Of a stretch of 64,000 nucleotides of DNA, positions 20,298 to 31,119 are shown in pieces (position 1 is the stretch's first letter; every line of letters begins with the position of its first letter). The DNA lies in NCBI GenBank assembly GCA_963575745.1, contig CAUYUJ010019860.1, forward strand, positions 340,179 to 404,178. The letters run 5' to 3'. The translations under genes were made by a program, and so were the position numbers. The DNA comes from Prorocentrum cordatum (taxonomy: Eukaryota > Sar > Dinophyceae > Prorocentrales > Prorocentraceae). The notes below the pieces were generated by a model that worked only from the letters and a program-made list of their open reading frames with translations, was not told the DNA's origin and ran no database searches.

Positions 20298-22036
20298 TCA
20301 GAGCAGCAGCAGGGTCGACCGCATCGGCCCGAGGAAGGCACCCCGCCCCCCCCCCCCCCCCCCCCGCCCCCCACGCACCCCCGCCGCCCTCCCCGCCCAG
20401 ATATCCGCAGCCGTGTCCCCCATGGCCGTGAGCATATCCTGCTCACTGTGAAAACTCGTTCTCTCGTCGGTGCGCGACGGAGTCCACCGAGCGACTAGCT
20501 GGCCAGGCCTGGATCTCCACGACTTCCTAGCGCGCCCCCAGACGTCCTCCTGGAGACAGTGGGCTCTCGGGTCCTCATGGATGGGCTTCCAAGACCTGGC
20601 GATCTTCTTTTGGTCAGCGACAAACTCCACATCACCTGGCATCCTCTCGAGCATGAGACAAAACGCGGGTAGCTCAGACCTCGGGAAAGACTGCTTAGGC
20701 CCGAAGAGAGGAATCGCAACTCCCGCGCGCCCCTGGTACACGTCCTCCTCGTTGCGGACAAGGGCAACTATCGCCGCGCCGCATCTGCGCCGACGGGGAT
20801 CGTCGGAGCGCCCCCCACCCGACCCGCCCCCGCGCGCCACCGCCCATCCCTCCCCCCCTGCAATCCTCGAAGGCGCCAGGCAGCCTGAGCTCGAGCTCGA
20901 CCAGCAACGCCTCGTCAAACCGATGTGTGGCCATGTAGACAGCGGGCACTCCGCGGAGCCAAAAAGTGGGCCTCGCTCTCGTGCTGCGCCAGCGCCGCCG
21001 CACACAGCGTGGAGGTCTCAACGTAATCATCGCGGCCTCGGTTACACGCACAAGACCAAAATCCGATGAACAAATGTACCATGATACTTCTTGCGTCGAA
21101 GGCAAGCCGTGGACTCGACCTTGTAACCACTGACGTGCCCCCGCATTCGACTCCACTGTCCGCCTGCCACAACAGCGAGGGTCAACCTATGCTCGTCATA
21201 CTGACTGCGGGACTGGTCGCGCTTGAGCTCCCTCATGATGCGAAAGAAATCGCCACCTCCTGCGAGGTCCTCACCTGTGTCTTGCTTGCTCGCGGCAGAC
21301 CACAAGCTCTCGCGGATGTCAGCCGCGAGGTCATCCAAGAGCTCAGTCGTAGAACCAAAATGCAGGAATGCCTCCCCGCTGCTCGACGGTATCTGCCACT
21401 CATCCACTGCAGCCGCCGTGAGCCGAATCCATGTACAAGCCGCCATGAGACCCCACCCCACATCGAGTAATGTAGCAATCGCTGCAGAGATCGGCCCACT
21501 GACAATATTCCACCTCCTCTTCTCAGCCATCAGGATCCGAGCTCGAACAAGCGCCCAGACCAATTTCGCGCGTCGGTGTTGATCAGCTTCGGATTGCCAC
21601 AGGCTGAGCCACTCTAATACTTGCTCCCGACGGATCTCAACCGCAGGGCCCTCGAGGCCGAAGGGCGCCGCCATCGTGCTCGCCAAGCAGCGGCCCCCCT
21701 GGCCCCCCGTCGCCGCGGCTGCCGCCTGGCGTCGCAGCGCTGGCAATGCCGAAGGCGGGGCCCCATGGGCCTGGCGGCCGCATGTGGCTTGCGGGCACGC
21801 CCCAGCGGCCCACACGCAGCGGGCCTCTCGACCCGGGGCAGCCGTGCGCCTGAGCCGCCTGGCGCGGGATGCACGGAACTGCGCCTTGACCCGCCTGGAG
21901 AAAGCCTCGGCGCAGACTCTGCGCCTGGCAGCTGCCGCGTCAACGCCGAGGTCGACGCCCTGGGATGCTGGAATGACTGGGACGCCTCGAGCACGCAATC
22001 GTCTAGCCGACCTCTTCGTTAGCCCGGCCGAAGACC
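20298..22036 (-). pseudogene. LINE connector and RNase H-like tail, broken
   Basis: The frame at 21998-21042 contains WLSLWQSEADQHRRAKLVWA and WNIVSGPISAAIATLLDVGW, a post-RT connector. The frame at 21005-20298 contains AAIVALVRNEEDVYQGRAGV, FPRSELPAFCLMLERMPGDV and FVADQKKIARSW, which fit the E and D positions of an RNase H fold, then TAADIWAGRAAG near the end. First catalytic residues are obscured by frameshifts. Confidence 0.5.
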
Positions 22037-23665
22037 CTATGAGCGCCGACTGGGGGGAGACCAGCGCGCGCTGCTGCTAACCCTCGGGTCAAGGTCGTGC
22101 CAACAATATCCATCAAATGCAAAGCCGACTCCTCTGTACCTTCGCATCGTCACGTGTCCTCTATGAACGTCCATGGGGGCGCCGTCGGAGCCTCGATGTG
22201 AACCCTCTCGAGAATGGGATAGAGTGCGAACTTCGAGAAGGGGGGCCCGCGTGACGATCTGGCAACGACGCTGCGCGTCGGAAAGATAGCCTCGCTGAGC
22301 CATCCTCGCTCTCTCAGGTAGCGCGAATGGAGGTAGACCTGCACCTCGAAACCCATGACCGTCGGGCTGCATCCGTAGTCTAGGCCAACCAGGAGCAAGC
22401 CGACCAGCGAGGCGCTGTCGTAGAGCTTCTCAATGTCCGAGAGCAGCACCAGGAAACTCCGCTTCTGATCCTGGGCCGCGCCATCAAGCGTGGCTCTGAG
22501 CAAAGCAGCTCTGAAGGCAGAAGACCCTCTGATGGCGGCGGCCCAGAAGGCCGCTCTCCTGGGGCACCACTGCGACGCAAACGTCTGGCTGGCGGGCCCT
22601 TGGCCACAGCTTGACAAGGAGCGGGACCATGGCAAGGACGCGGTCGCCCTCGACCGACGGCTTCGGAGCGAGGCCAGACAAGGTCGCTGTGAGCTGGGGC
22701 GGCCACGCCTGAGCAACCTCACAGCGATGGAAGATGTCCACCAGCGCCTCGACGCCTGGGTCGGGTAAGCGTGCGAGGCCACCCGCTCCCAGCCCATCAA
22801 CTCCACGAGCCTTCTCGCTGCCCGTGGCACGTATGCTGGACAACGCCTTCTCAACTTGCAATGGGGGGATGTCCTCCTCCGCCGCCGCGCGTCGGATGTT
22901 CGCCAGTACTTGCGCAAGACTGCGGGGCGTGTCCACTCCTTCCACTTCTCAGCCTTCGCATCCATGATGGCGGCTGGGCCCACCACCGCATTGGCCGTGA
23001 TGGAAGCAGGAGTGACCGCAACATTCGCTGCCTCAGGTCGAGGGGCCACTGGGTCACGACCATGTCGGTGTAGCGCCCCAGGGGAGGTACGCCACATGCG
23101 CCGCACCCAGTCAGCATAGGCCTTGCGAGACTTGCCAAGGCCACGAACAACCTCACTTGCTGCAACCGACTCAACACCAATCGCAACCTGCATGAGACCC
23201 TGGACGAGATGGTCGCTGGTGAGCTCGTCGATGCTGTCGTATAGGGTAACCAAGTGGTCGAGGGCAGCCTTGGCCTTCTCACGCAGGCCAGGCCTCAGGC
23301 CTAGGTGGTGCTGGCGCAGCTGCTGGACTCGACCAGCAGCACTAGCCAAGGCACTCCGCATATGGTCATCATCCTTGTCGTGCAAAAATATAGCCAGGGC
23401 CCTACTGCAGAGAGTGTCCATGACGGACCAATGCCCTGCACCCTCACACTTCCAATGCCCGCGCCCAAGGGAAGAGACCGACTTCTTCCAAGTAGCTGCA
23501 AAACCACGCGCCCTGCCTGAGAAGGGCCCCTTTTTCTGGGCCGTCGAAATTGGGTCGATGAGAGACTGCTCAACCTGATCAACCAGCCGACCGTAGGCCT
23601 GAGACAAAACATCGTTCCCATCGAGGGCCCAACCGACAGTCGGCGAGCCACGGATCATCCTCATC
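22037..23665 (-). pseudogene. LINE reverse transcriptase region, broken
   Basis: The upstream linker (GRVQQLRQHHLGLRPGLREK) leads in another frame to LSSIRATGSEKARGVDGLG (fingers) and SGLAPKPSVEGDRVLAMVPL. It returns to the first frame at LVLLSDIEKLYDSASLVGLL, the motif A aspartate. Motif C reads WTFIEDT, where FVDD or YxDD is expected, so a catalytic aspartate is lost. A stop follows immediately. At least three frameshifts are present. Confidence 0.6.
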
Positions 23666-24374
23666 TCAAACGAAAGTGCACTCGACATTCGCATCTCCAT
23701 GTCCGCCCACAGGGGCGCTGTCGCACCAGCGCTCAGCACTGACGACAAAAACGTCGCCAACCGCAGCTGGACAGGCTGAGGGTTTATGCAGGTCTTGAAA
23801 GGCATCCTGATGATCAGGTGGCAGAGCCTCCTTGCGCCTCTGGAGTGCTGCCTGCTTACGCTGGAACCTCTTGCCGGCGGGGCCTGGGGCCGTCGGAGGT
23901 CGGTCAACCGCGGGGGGCGGCCGAGGTGGCACCGGGGCGCGGTGCCACCACGCCTTCGGCGAGCCCTCTATCTTGACGCGCAGGCCACGGTGGACCTCCC
24001 AAGGGGCCCCCAGCGCGCCCTCGGCAGCAATCAGCTCGGCGACCGACTGGGCCGCCACAGCGCAGTCTATCAAGGATCCCGCACCTCTGTCACACGTGAC
24101 CTTGACATCTGGGTAGATGATCACACCTCCAACATCTTTGAGGAACGAGATGCACATGAGAACCTTCGGCGTGAGGTTCCAATCTGCAACTAGCAGCCAC
24201 GGATCCGAGATCGAGCCCAGGAAGGCTCTGAGAAAGGCCCATCGGTCGAAATTGACACCCCCGAACCCGTGCTTCGGCAAGAAAAAACATAATGACGACA
24301 AGTCTGCCCGCGCGCAAGTGCCAGACCGTCGGCGCCCAACCTCGACGCGGGTCCTTGACGCGCCCCTTGATCAT
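23666..24374 (-). pseudogene. LINE endonuclease region, interrupted
   Basis: Reads VKDPRRGWAPTVWHLRAGRL upstream and, after a frame change, FDRWAFLRAFLGSISDPWLL followed by VADWNLTPKVL, the position of the catalytic (G)DxN motif of APE-like endonucleases, and DCAVAAQSVAELIAAEGALG with PWEVHRGLRVKI where the final D/S-H pair is expected. The upstream half of the domain is separated by the inserted 215-bp element. Two frames are needed to read it, so it is not functional. Confidence 0.5.
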
Positions 24375-24589
24375 TTTGGACGCCCGAAATGGGCACGGAA
24401 AAAATGGGTACAATGCCCAAAAACAGATGTTGTCACAAACCAACAGCGGCCGCTGTTGGGAAGGCGGCCTTCTGTCTCGAATGGGCACAGGCCGCGGCGG
24501 CGCGGACAGCGAGTCCGGTTCATAATGATCAGGAACTGCCGCCGGGCATTGCACCCATTCTGTCCGCGCCCATCTCGGGCGCCCAGAAC
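24375..24589. mobile_element. 215-bp inverted-repeat (MITE-like) element inside the LINE endonuclease
   Basis: The two ends, 24375-24418 and 24544-24589, are inverted copies of each other over about 45 bp (for example ATGGGTACAATGCCC against GGGCATTGCACCCAT). CAT flanks both sides (24372-24374 and 24590-24592), a candidate 3-bp target duplication. Removing the element and one CAT joins the LINE peptide ERQRALM to IKGRVKDPRRGW, which supports a true insertion. A perfect 20-bp palindrome CCAACAGCGGCCGCTGTTGG lies at 24440-24459. It encodes no protein of its own. Confidence 0.75.
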
Positions 24590-24591
24590 CA

Positions 24592-26337
24592 TGAGGGCTC
24601 GCTGTCGCTCGAAGGAGGTGGTCGCCAAATGGGGACGAGCCAGGATCCACTCTCCTCCGCTGGCGCCCTCAGCCGAGCGCCCCGCGGGAGTGGCCGCGCG
24701 CGCTGAGAGCACCCAGCCGTCCAAACCCCGCACCGGCTCGCATCTGGACGAGCCTCGCCTCCGCGACGCCGGCCTCCGCAAACGCAATCATGCCGCAGTT
24801 GCCCATATTCTGAACGACAAACTCGTGGACCTCGGGGCCCCACTCCGTGAAGTTCCCAAAGAAGAGCGACGCATCAGCGCGACCAGGTGGATGCTTCTTC
24901 TTTCAGCGCGCGCCTGACATGAGCCTGGCCAGATCCAGGGGAATCTCCAGGGCCACCCCCCTCAGTCGAACACGTCGGCGTCGCCCTTGAAGTAGATGCC
25001 CCCGCCCCCAGGGAGGAGCGCCCCGGGCCGCGCGGGGCGTCGTCGCGACGCTGCCGCCGAAGCGCCTGGGCAGGGGCACCATGCTCGCCAGGGGTACCCT
25101 GCTCCGCCGTGGGAGTTGGCGCCGCCCCCGCAGTCGATGCCCCCGCCCCCAGGGAGGGACCTTCCGGGCCATGCGGGGCGTCGTCGCGACACTGCTCCTT
25201 AGGCGGCTGGCCAGAAGCGCCATGGTCTCCAGGGCTACTCTCCACCACGCTAGAAGTCGGCGCCGCGCTCGCTGTAGATGCGGACGCCCGGGGAGGAACG
25301 TGGCGGGCCATGCGGGGCGTCGTCGGGATGCCGCGGCGCGCCGCGGCCGCCATGGCAGCTGGCGGCGTCCGCGGGGGAGGCTGCCGCAGCAGCGTCGTGC
25401 GCCTGCGTTGCCGAGGGGGGGCCGCCGAGGCAGCCTCGCGCGCTTCCTCTGGCCGCGAGGATGGGCCACCCACCAACTCTGCGTAGAAACCAAATCTGAC
25501 TGCTCCAGCTGGAAACCAAAGCCGTCGTCGCTGTAGGCCATGTCCTCGAAGGGGTCGACATCTGCCTCATCCACGGCAGTGCTGCCTCATCGGGAGGGGG
25601 GGGCTTCGCCTTGGGAAGGGGGGGTCCACCGGCAGCAGCCCTACCAGGAGCAAGCGGAGCGGACGCAACCCCCGCGTCAGCTGGGGCTTCTCCACCGGGG
25701 CTGCCTTCGAGGCTGACATCTCCAAACGCTCTCTTGCCGCTCTGACCTTCGACGCTCTGGCCTCCGCGGCTGGGCCTGGCTGCGGGGGCTGCCGGGGGCC
25801 CGCGGCCGCTGCAGCACTGGCGGCGCCCGCGGCGGCAGCCGCGGGGGCCCCAGGGCCGCTGCCCGCCGCTGCTGGGCGCGCTGCCTCGGCCGCGCCGCCC
25901 GCAGGGGCCGCCGCGGGCCCCTCTGCAGCCGCGACCTCATCGGCGCGGCGCCCCTTGAGCGGGGCCTGGGCCGCTGCCAAGGTGACCCCCCCCCAGCGCC
26001 AGTTGAACTGCCCGGGCGGCCGCCTTGGCCTGGGCCTTGGCCTCGTCCGTCGCCGAAAGAGCGGGCTGGAGCTTCGCCTTCGTCTCGCCATCCTCGTGAT
26101 CTTCCAGCGCGGCGGCTCTGAGCTTCTCGTCGAAGGCCGCGAGGAAGTCTAGCTGCGTGCCCTCATTGGTTTCAAGGGCCGTTGGAGAGCGATGCTTGTT
26201 GTTGGCCAGGACAGCAGCCTCGCGCGCCCCATCTGCGTCGACGAGCTCTGTCACGGCCCGGCCATAGTCTGCACGCGCCTTCTCGAGGCGCTCCTCAGAG
26301 AGAGCGCGCCCACAGGGCCCGAGCAAGGGGGGGGGGG
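24592..26337 (-). pseudogene. LINE N-terminal region (ORF1-like plus linker), broken
   Basis: From the gap: EERLEKARADYGRAVTELVD and TQLDFLAAFDEKLRAAALED, a helical segment, then alanine/proline-rich sequence with frame changes near 25940 and 25570. At 24990-25330 three tandem units of about 135-143 bp share GCGGGGCGTCGTCG on the plus strand and would encode a repeated proline/arginine-rich peptide. The segment 24592-24830 (GNCGMIAFAEAGVAEARLVQ) leads into the endonuclease. No intact frame spans the region. Confidence 0.5.
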
Positions 26338-26437
26338 NNNNNNNNNNNNNNNNNNNNNNNNNNNNNNNNNNNNNNNNNNNNNNNNNNNNNNNNNNNNNNN
26401 NNNNNNNNNNNNNNNNNNNNNNNNNNNNNNNNNNNNN
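26338..26437. other. 100-bp assembly gap
   Basis: Exactly 100 Ns. It lies 5 bp outside the left LTR of the adjacent copia element, so the true 3' flank of that element and the 5' end of the neighbouring LINE are unknown. Confidence 1.
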
Positions 26438-26442
26438 ACCAC

Positions 26443-27115
26443 TGCTGGATTCTCCTCCGAACATGTGTCGTCCAGGATGTCCTGCCTCCTCGCCAGTCTC
26501 CTGAGGAGCCTGAGGGCCTCTGGAGGCCTGATGGGCAATGGCTGCCCCAGATGTGGTGGTACGGGGAGTCGGAATCGTAATCTCAATAATGTGTTCACTG
26601 AGATAGCGAGGCGAGTGAAGAGGCGCTCTCGCTCGCTATCGTCGGTTCGGGTGCGGACCATTTTTGCGCTCAGTGCAAACGGTCCTTGAGCCAAAGTTCA
26701 CGGGCAGCTCGCGTCCGCAAGCGGGGGTGGCGTTGCCACCACCTCCGCCTCAAGCAACCCCGAGGCGCCAAAACTGCATGCCCGAGGTGGTCCAGGAGGT
26801 GGCGTTGCCACCACCTCCTGGGCAGCACCGAGCCCTTGGCACGATGCAGGTCGAAGCGTTCCCCTAAGCACTGGCGAAAAATCTATGCAACTCTTGCCGG
26901 AATTGTGATTTTGGGTGTACCGGCCTATCCGCATAAAACCGGCTCTGTGGCGATCTAAACGGTCGCGGGCTGGGGGTCCTCCACCCTTGCGCGATACTGA
27001 TTGTCACCATCGGGTTCCGGCAGAGCCCCGCCGGAACGCGCTGTGCGCACTTGAATCTGTAACCCCTTTGGGCCCAAAACGAATCAGGGGTGGACGCGGC
27101 AAGCCCCCTCATCCA
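26443..27115 (-). repeat. 3' LTR of the 8.2-kb copia element
   Basis: 673-bp direct repeat of 33966-34638. Contains two copies of a GGTGGCGTTGCCACC hairpin (near 26732 and 26800) and, on the minus strand, CCGTGAACTTTGGCTCAAG (26685-26704), which resembles the dinoflagellate spliced leader. Confidence 0.9.
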
Positions 27116-27365
27116 CGCTCCTCCTCATCCTGCGGGCGTCGACGCAGCTAGTCACAATCGCCTGCAAGGATGCCTCGGGTCCGCGACCTGGGAGGAGGGG
27201 GAGGCCAGTCCGACCACAACTGCGCTGAAATCAACATATGTACAAACAAACATGCCTGACCAAGCACTCGCGCGCCAGCGCGTCCATCGACCCGGTGCAT
27301 CCCGGCACCTTGAGGTTCAAAACTCTACTGGCGCGGCGGCGCCGAAAATGATCACAAATTCGCAA
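27116..27365 (-). other. Copia 3' untranslated region with polypurine tract
   Basis: Between the pol stop and the 3' LTR. The minus-strand GGATGAGGAGGAG next to the LTR is a likely polypurine primer tract. No coding sequence. Confidence 0.6.
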
Positions 27366-29852
27366 TCATAGCGACAGAAACGGCGATACTGAATGGGCCA
27401 GGCGGCTCGCTCGGGCGAGCTGCCCGCGCGGCTGTCGCAAATCCTTGAGTCCGAAATGCGCCCGGATTTTGGTCATTCCAGGGACGCTGAAAGTCTTCGT
27501 CAATCCATCGGCGCGCTGCTCCTCTGAGGGCACGTGCCCAAGGTCGAGTAACTTTGCCTCGACCCTGGCACGAATGGCCGCGGCGCGATTGGCTAGGCAG
27601 CGGGTCCGCCATGACCCGTGCCCTTGGAAAATGCACAGGCTAGCCGAGTTGTCACCCCACATCTTGGTGACCTCAGGCTGCGCGAACATAGAGTTCAAGA
27701 CGGCTTCGGTGCCCTCCAGCACCAGGCCGCCCATCGCCAGAGCGGTCACTTCCGCTTCGGCGGTGCTGCGCGGGGGCTGCGGCTGCTTCGAGGAGCGCCA
27801 GTCAATGAGGCAATCGCGAAAATAAGCGGCAATGCCTGTTTGCGCACATTCTGGTTCGAATGACGCGTCGGCGAACACCTCCAAAGACGCCCCCCCCCCA
27901 GGCCTAAAACTCAAACCGTAATGGCGCGTGCCAGCGAGATACCTAAGGATCCGCTTTCCTAGGCGAAGGGCCCAATGGGGATGAGCATCTGCAGCGGACG
28001 CGACGCGTGAAACAGCATGCGCAATGTCTGGCCGGGTCCGGCCCGAGAGCCAAAGCAACCCACCTGACATTTTCTGCGCCAGCCTCATCTCCGCGATCTC
28101 CGGCTCCTCCTGGCCCTGCAGCTCGGGATCGCCGGCCGGGAGCGGCTCGATGGCGATCGTGCCGGCGGAGTTGCCGCGGTCCAGGCCCCACTTCTCAAGC
28201 AGATCGCTGGTGTACTCGCACTGGCGCACGTAGTACCCGTCGGGCCGAGCCTCAATGGACAGGGAGAGGTACTTGATGGTCCCTGGAGCGCTGAACGAAA
28301 TCAGCGATTGCACACTGCACTTCCACGTCTCCGACATCAGGCGCCCGAGCTCGGACACCACCGCGTCCGGGCCGAAGAGGGCGAAGTCGTCGACGTACAC
28401 GCACACGTACCCCGCTACCTTGCCCGACACGGCGACGACGGACCACAGGCAAGGGTCGACGTGCGACTGCCTCAGCGTGCACGTTTCGCCCAAGTACTTG
28501 ATGCTCATGGCCCTCATCTGGCGGTCCCTCTTGTCGCCCCATGCCTTCGGCGCAATGCGGAGGCCGTAAATCGCCTGCCGCACGCGCCAAAGCTCACCCG
28601 GCTGGATCAAACCAAAATGGTTGAAGATCGAAGGAGGTCGAACCACTATGTCCCCCACCTCCTCCGGCAGAGGCGCGCTCAGGAAGGCGGTGGCGAAGTC
28701 CAGCGCGGAGCAGCTCCACCTCTGGGCCGCTGCGACCGCGAGCACCAGGCGGAGGCTCGAAGCGTCGATGTTTCCGCTGTACACGTCCTCCCCGGCCCTC
28801 CGCTCCTGGTAGTTCCCGCAGATGCACGCGCGCGCCTGCTTGCGGCGCTCCAGCTCTGCGGCCAGGGATGGCTTCGTACCAGCAGCGACCTTCATTGGGA
28901 TAATCTTGCCCTTGGGGACCCTGGCCGATTCCGCCTCGGTCAACACCTCGAACGCCCCCTTGGAGCGCAGGCTGGACAACTCGCTGTCGAGGGCAAGTCG
29001 CCAGCCCTCCCTCTCGGCTCCGAAACTCGCGCGAATCTCGGCGGTCGACACCGGCTGCATACCGGACTCCTTATCGATCTCCTGTAAGGCCGGGAGCTCG
29101 GTGTCGTCGTCGTCGCGGTCGTCCCCACGCTCATCGCGCACGTCGTCGGAGCGACCCTCGACGTGTTCTGCAGCAGACTCGATCGCCACAGGGTCCGAGG
29201 GCAGCGCGAGGGCGGCGGCCGCTGCCGAAGGTCCAGCCTCCGCCGCTGCTGCCCCGCCGGCTCCTGTGCCAAGGCGGCGCCGCTCGTCGCATGTACGCCG
29301 CCGATGCCGGCCGCGGCACGCAGGGCATGACCATGCAGCTGCCTCGCGCGGCCCTCCCTCGAACACGTCGTCCTCAAGGAGCCGCGCCCGCTCCCCCTTG
29401 AGACAGTATCTGTCTCGGGTGTGGGCTCGCTTGCGCCCCAGGCACGCGGGGCAGCGCACCTCGGGAGGGACCTCAAATCTGAGAGGATCCTGCTGCTGTT
29501 GCTGCTCCTCCTGCTCCTCCTGATCCCCCTGAGGCGCCGCAGCTGCCGGCGCGACGTGGCCGTCACCTGCGACGACGGCGTCGCCTCCTCCGAGGCCTGG
29601 CGGGAGCCCGGGCGGCAGCGCGGGCAGCGCGACACGGTCAGACGCGGCGGCGGCGCCCGGCGGCCCTGCCGGGCTGCTGTCGGCGGCTGCCCGGTCCACC
29701 ACGAACGACGAGCTGACCTCGAAGTGCCACTCGCCGCCCTTCTTGTGCCCCAGCAGCGCGCCGCGCGTAACGTCAGGCACCGCGCCGAGGTACACTCTCG
29801 GCACCGCGCGGGGCTCGAAGGACCCCTGCTGATCCTTCAGGCGCGCGTGCAC
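27366..29852 (-). CDS. Copia reverse transcriptase and RNase H
   Basis: An 828-codon open frame. After a variable N-terminal part (HFEVSSSFVVDRAAADSS and an acidic linker), the RT reads FEVLTEAESARVPKGKIIPM, LDFATAFLSAPLPEE (first catalytic Asp) and CVYVDDFALFG (YVDD). RNase H follows with RTRPDIAHAVSRVA, FADASFEPECAQTG, STAEAEVTALAMGG and WGDNSASLC, then HVPSEEQRADGLTK. All catalytic positions of both domains look intact. In copia elements these enzymes copy the RNA genome in cytoplasmic particles. It is separated by frameshifts from the integrase upstream, so it would need a functional partner element. Confidence 0.9.
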   Translation of the reverse strand: MHARLKDQQGSFEPRAVPRVYLGAVPDVTRGALLGHKKGGEWHFEVSSSFVVDRAAADSSPAGPPGAAAASDRVALPALPPGLPPGLGGGDAVVAGDGHVAPAAAAPQGDQEEQEEQQQQQDPLRFEVPPEVRCPACLGRKRAHTRDRYCLKGERARLLEDDVFEGGPREAAAWSCPACRGRHRRRTCDERRRLGTGAGGAAAAEAGPSAAAAALALPSDPVAIESAAEHVEGRSDDVRDERGDDRDDDDTELPALQEIDKESGMQPVSTAEIRASFGAEREGWRLALDSELSSLRSKGAFEVLTEAESARVPKGKIIPMKVAAGTKPSLAAELERRKQARACICGNYQERRAGEDVYSGNIDASSLRLVLAVAAAQRWSCSALDFATAFLSAPLPEEVGDIVVRPPSIFNHFGLIQPGELWRVRQAIYGLRIAPKAWGDKRDRQMRAMSIKYLGETCTLRQSHVDPCLWSVVAVSGKVAGYVCVYVDDFALFGPDAVVSELGRLMSETWKCSVQSLISFSAPGTIKYLSLSIEARPDGYYVRQCEYTSDLLEKWGLDRGNSAGTIAIEPLPAGDPELQGQEEPEIAEMRLAQKMSGGLLWLSGRTRPDIAHAVSRVASAADAHPHWALRLGKRILRYLAGTRHYGLSFRPGGGASLEVFADASFEPECAQTGIAAYFRDCLIDWRSSKQPQPPRSTAEAEVTALAMGGLVLEGTEAVLNSMFAQPEVTKMWGDNSASLCIFQGHGSWRTRCLANRAAAIRARVEAKLLDLGHVPSEEQRADGLTKTFSVPGMTKIRAHFGLKDLRQPRGQLARASRLAHSVSPFLSL

Positions 29853-31119
29853 CGCGGCTCCGAAGGGAGGGATGCCCGCGAACGAGCGCCCCTGCGCGGC
29901 GCGTCTCTAACACCACGCTGCGTGGCAGACCGCGGCTGGCCATAGGGCCTGGCGGTCGGCCGCCGTGAAGACAGGCGCCAGCAACATCGCGCGAGCCTAG
30001 CCCTTGACCAGGCCAACGGCTCGCTCAGCTCGGCCGTTCGAGTTCGGCTCCGCGCCGGCCGTGCTGGTGGTCGCGATGTCGTGGCGCGCGGCCATCTCGC
30101 GCTTGATGACTGGCCCCGCCAGCTCACCCGCTCGGTCCGCATGGATGCGGTAGACCGCCTTGCAGCCGAGCTCCGCGCAGACCTCGACGTTGATGGGCTC
30201 CATAGCCGCCAACGTCTCGCTCGCTGTCTTCGTTGCCAGCGGCCGGGCGTAGTGCCATGTCCTCGGCTCCGCTGGCACTTGCACGTCCTTGCACTGCTCA
30301 CCCACCCCTTGCCTCCTCCCGCGATCGCGCCCGGGCGACCGCGATGAGGAGGCGGGCGTTCATGGCGGCGCGCTGCACGACCGTGCCGGCCGCGTCGGAA
30401 GCCGAAGCCTCCGGGTGTAGCGATGCTTCCAGGTCGGCGAGCTCTGAAGCGCTTGGATCCTGGAGCTCCGCGGCGGCGCGCGCGAAGGTCTCTTTCTCCT
30501 CCGCGGTTGCCGCGTCGCTGCGGGTGAACACAGCGAAAGCCGCCACCATGAAGTACACGGCGCGGCGCGGCTGATCCTCCTGCCAGCTGCTCGGCCACCG
30601 CCCTGGCGGGTGCGGGCCCGACAGATCCACGCTCAGCTGCCCGCCCGGGCGCGTCGTCTGGTCAAGCCTCAGGCGCGGGCGCATCCGGCCTGCGGCTCGT
30701 CGGCACTCGCCGCGCTCCGCCATGAAGCGTGGGCGGCCCTCGGCACGATGACGCTCCAGATCGTGCAGGCTGACCGCGGCGGCAATTGCCCGGGCCAGCG
30801 CAGCGCGAGCCCGACGCTCGCGCATGGCGGTCCTCAGCTGCCTCAGCACGTCGGCGCTGTCCTCGTCCAAGTAGATGGACCCGCCGTCCCTGATGAAGTC
30901 GATCGCCCTGCCATCCGGCAGCCGCACCTCGCAAATCGACGGGCTCCAATTCATCTGCAGGCCGAGCTCCTCGTTCACCGCCGCGAGCGGGAAGAGTGGC
31001 TGCAGCTCCGTGGGCGAGTAGACGCATAGCTTCATCCACGCCGAGCTGCGCCTCCCGGCCGCCAGTCGCAATCTGGAGCTCCACGCTCGTAGTTGCGACT
31101 GGTGGTGACGCTGGTGCAC
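29853..31119 (-). pseudogene. Copia integrase, frameshifted
   Basis: The frame 31119-30298 has MKLCVYSPTELQPLFPLAAV and a degraded zinc-binding segment, then QLSVDLSGPHPPGRWPS with the first catalytic Asp, and runs to a stop near 30298. The frame 30305-29997 carries AVYRIHADRAGELAGPVIKR (second Asp) and AEPNSNGRAERAVGLVKG (catalytic Glu) and then stops. The residues of the D-D-E triad are visible but lie in different frames, so the enzyme is broken. The region 29853-29996 holds only degraded coding sequence. Confidence 0.75.

Larger units (their letters stand above)
20298..26337 (-). mobile_element. Decayed LINE-type retroelement with endonuclease, RT and RNase H
   Basis: Minus-strand order from the gap at 26338 downward: Ala/Pro-rich ORF1-like region, a tandem-repeat linker, an APE-type endonuclease, a reverse transcriptase, a connector, and an RNase H-like tail. 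Every domain is broken by frameshifts or stops, so this is a dead copy. Its 5' end is lost in the assembly gap. A 215-bp inverted-repeat element sits within the endonuclease. A run of more than 20 C residues (20346-20371) lies within the degraded 3' part. The family resembles long dinoflagellate LINEs but is different from the plus-strand LINE at 40710. Confidence 0.7.

Noticed and set aside
20340-20372. Poly-C run as a possible telomere or tail
   Set aside because: A plain homopolymer within a decayed element on the other strand; no telomeric unit, and possibly affected by sequencing error.
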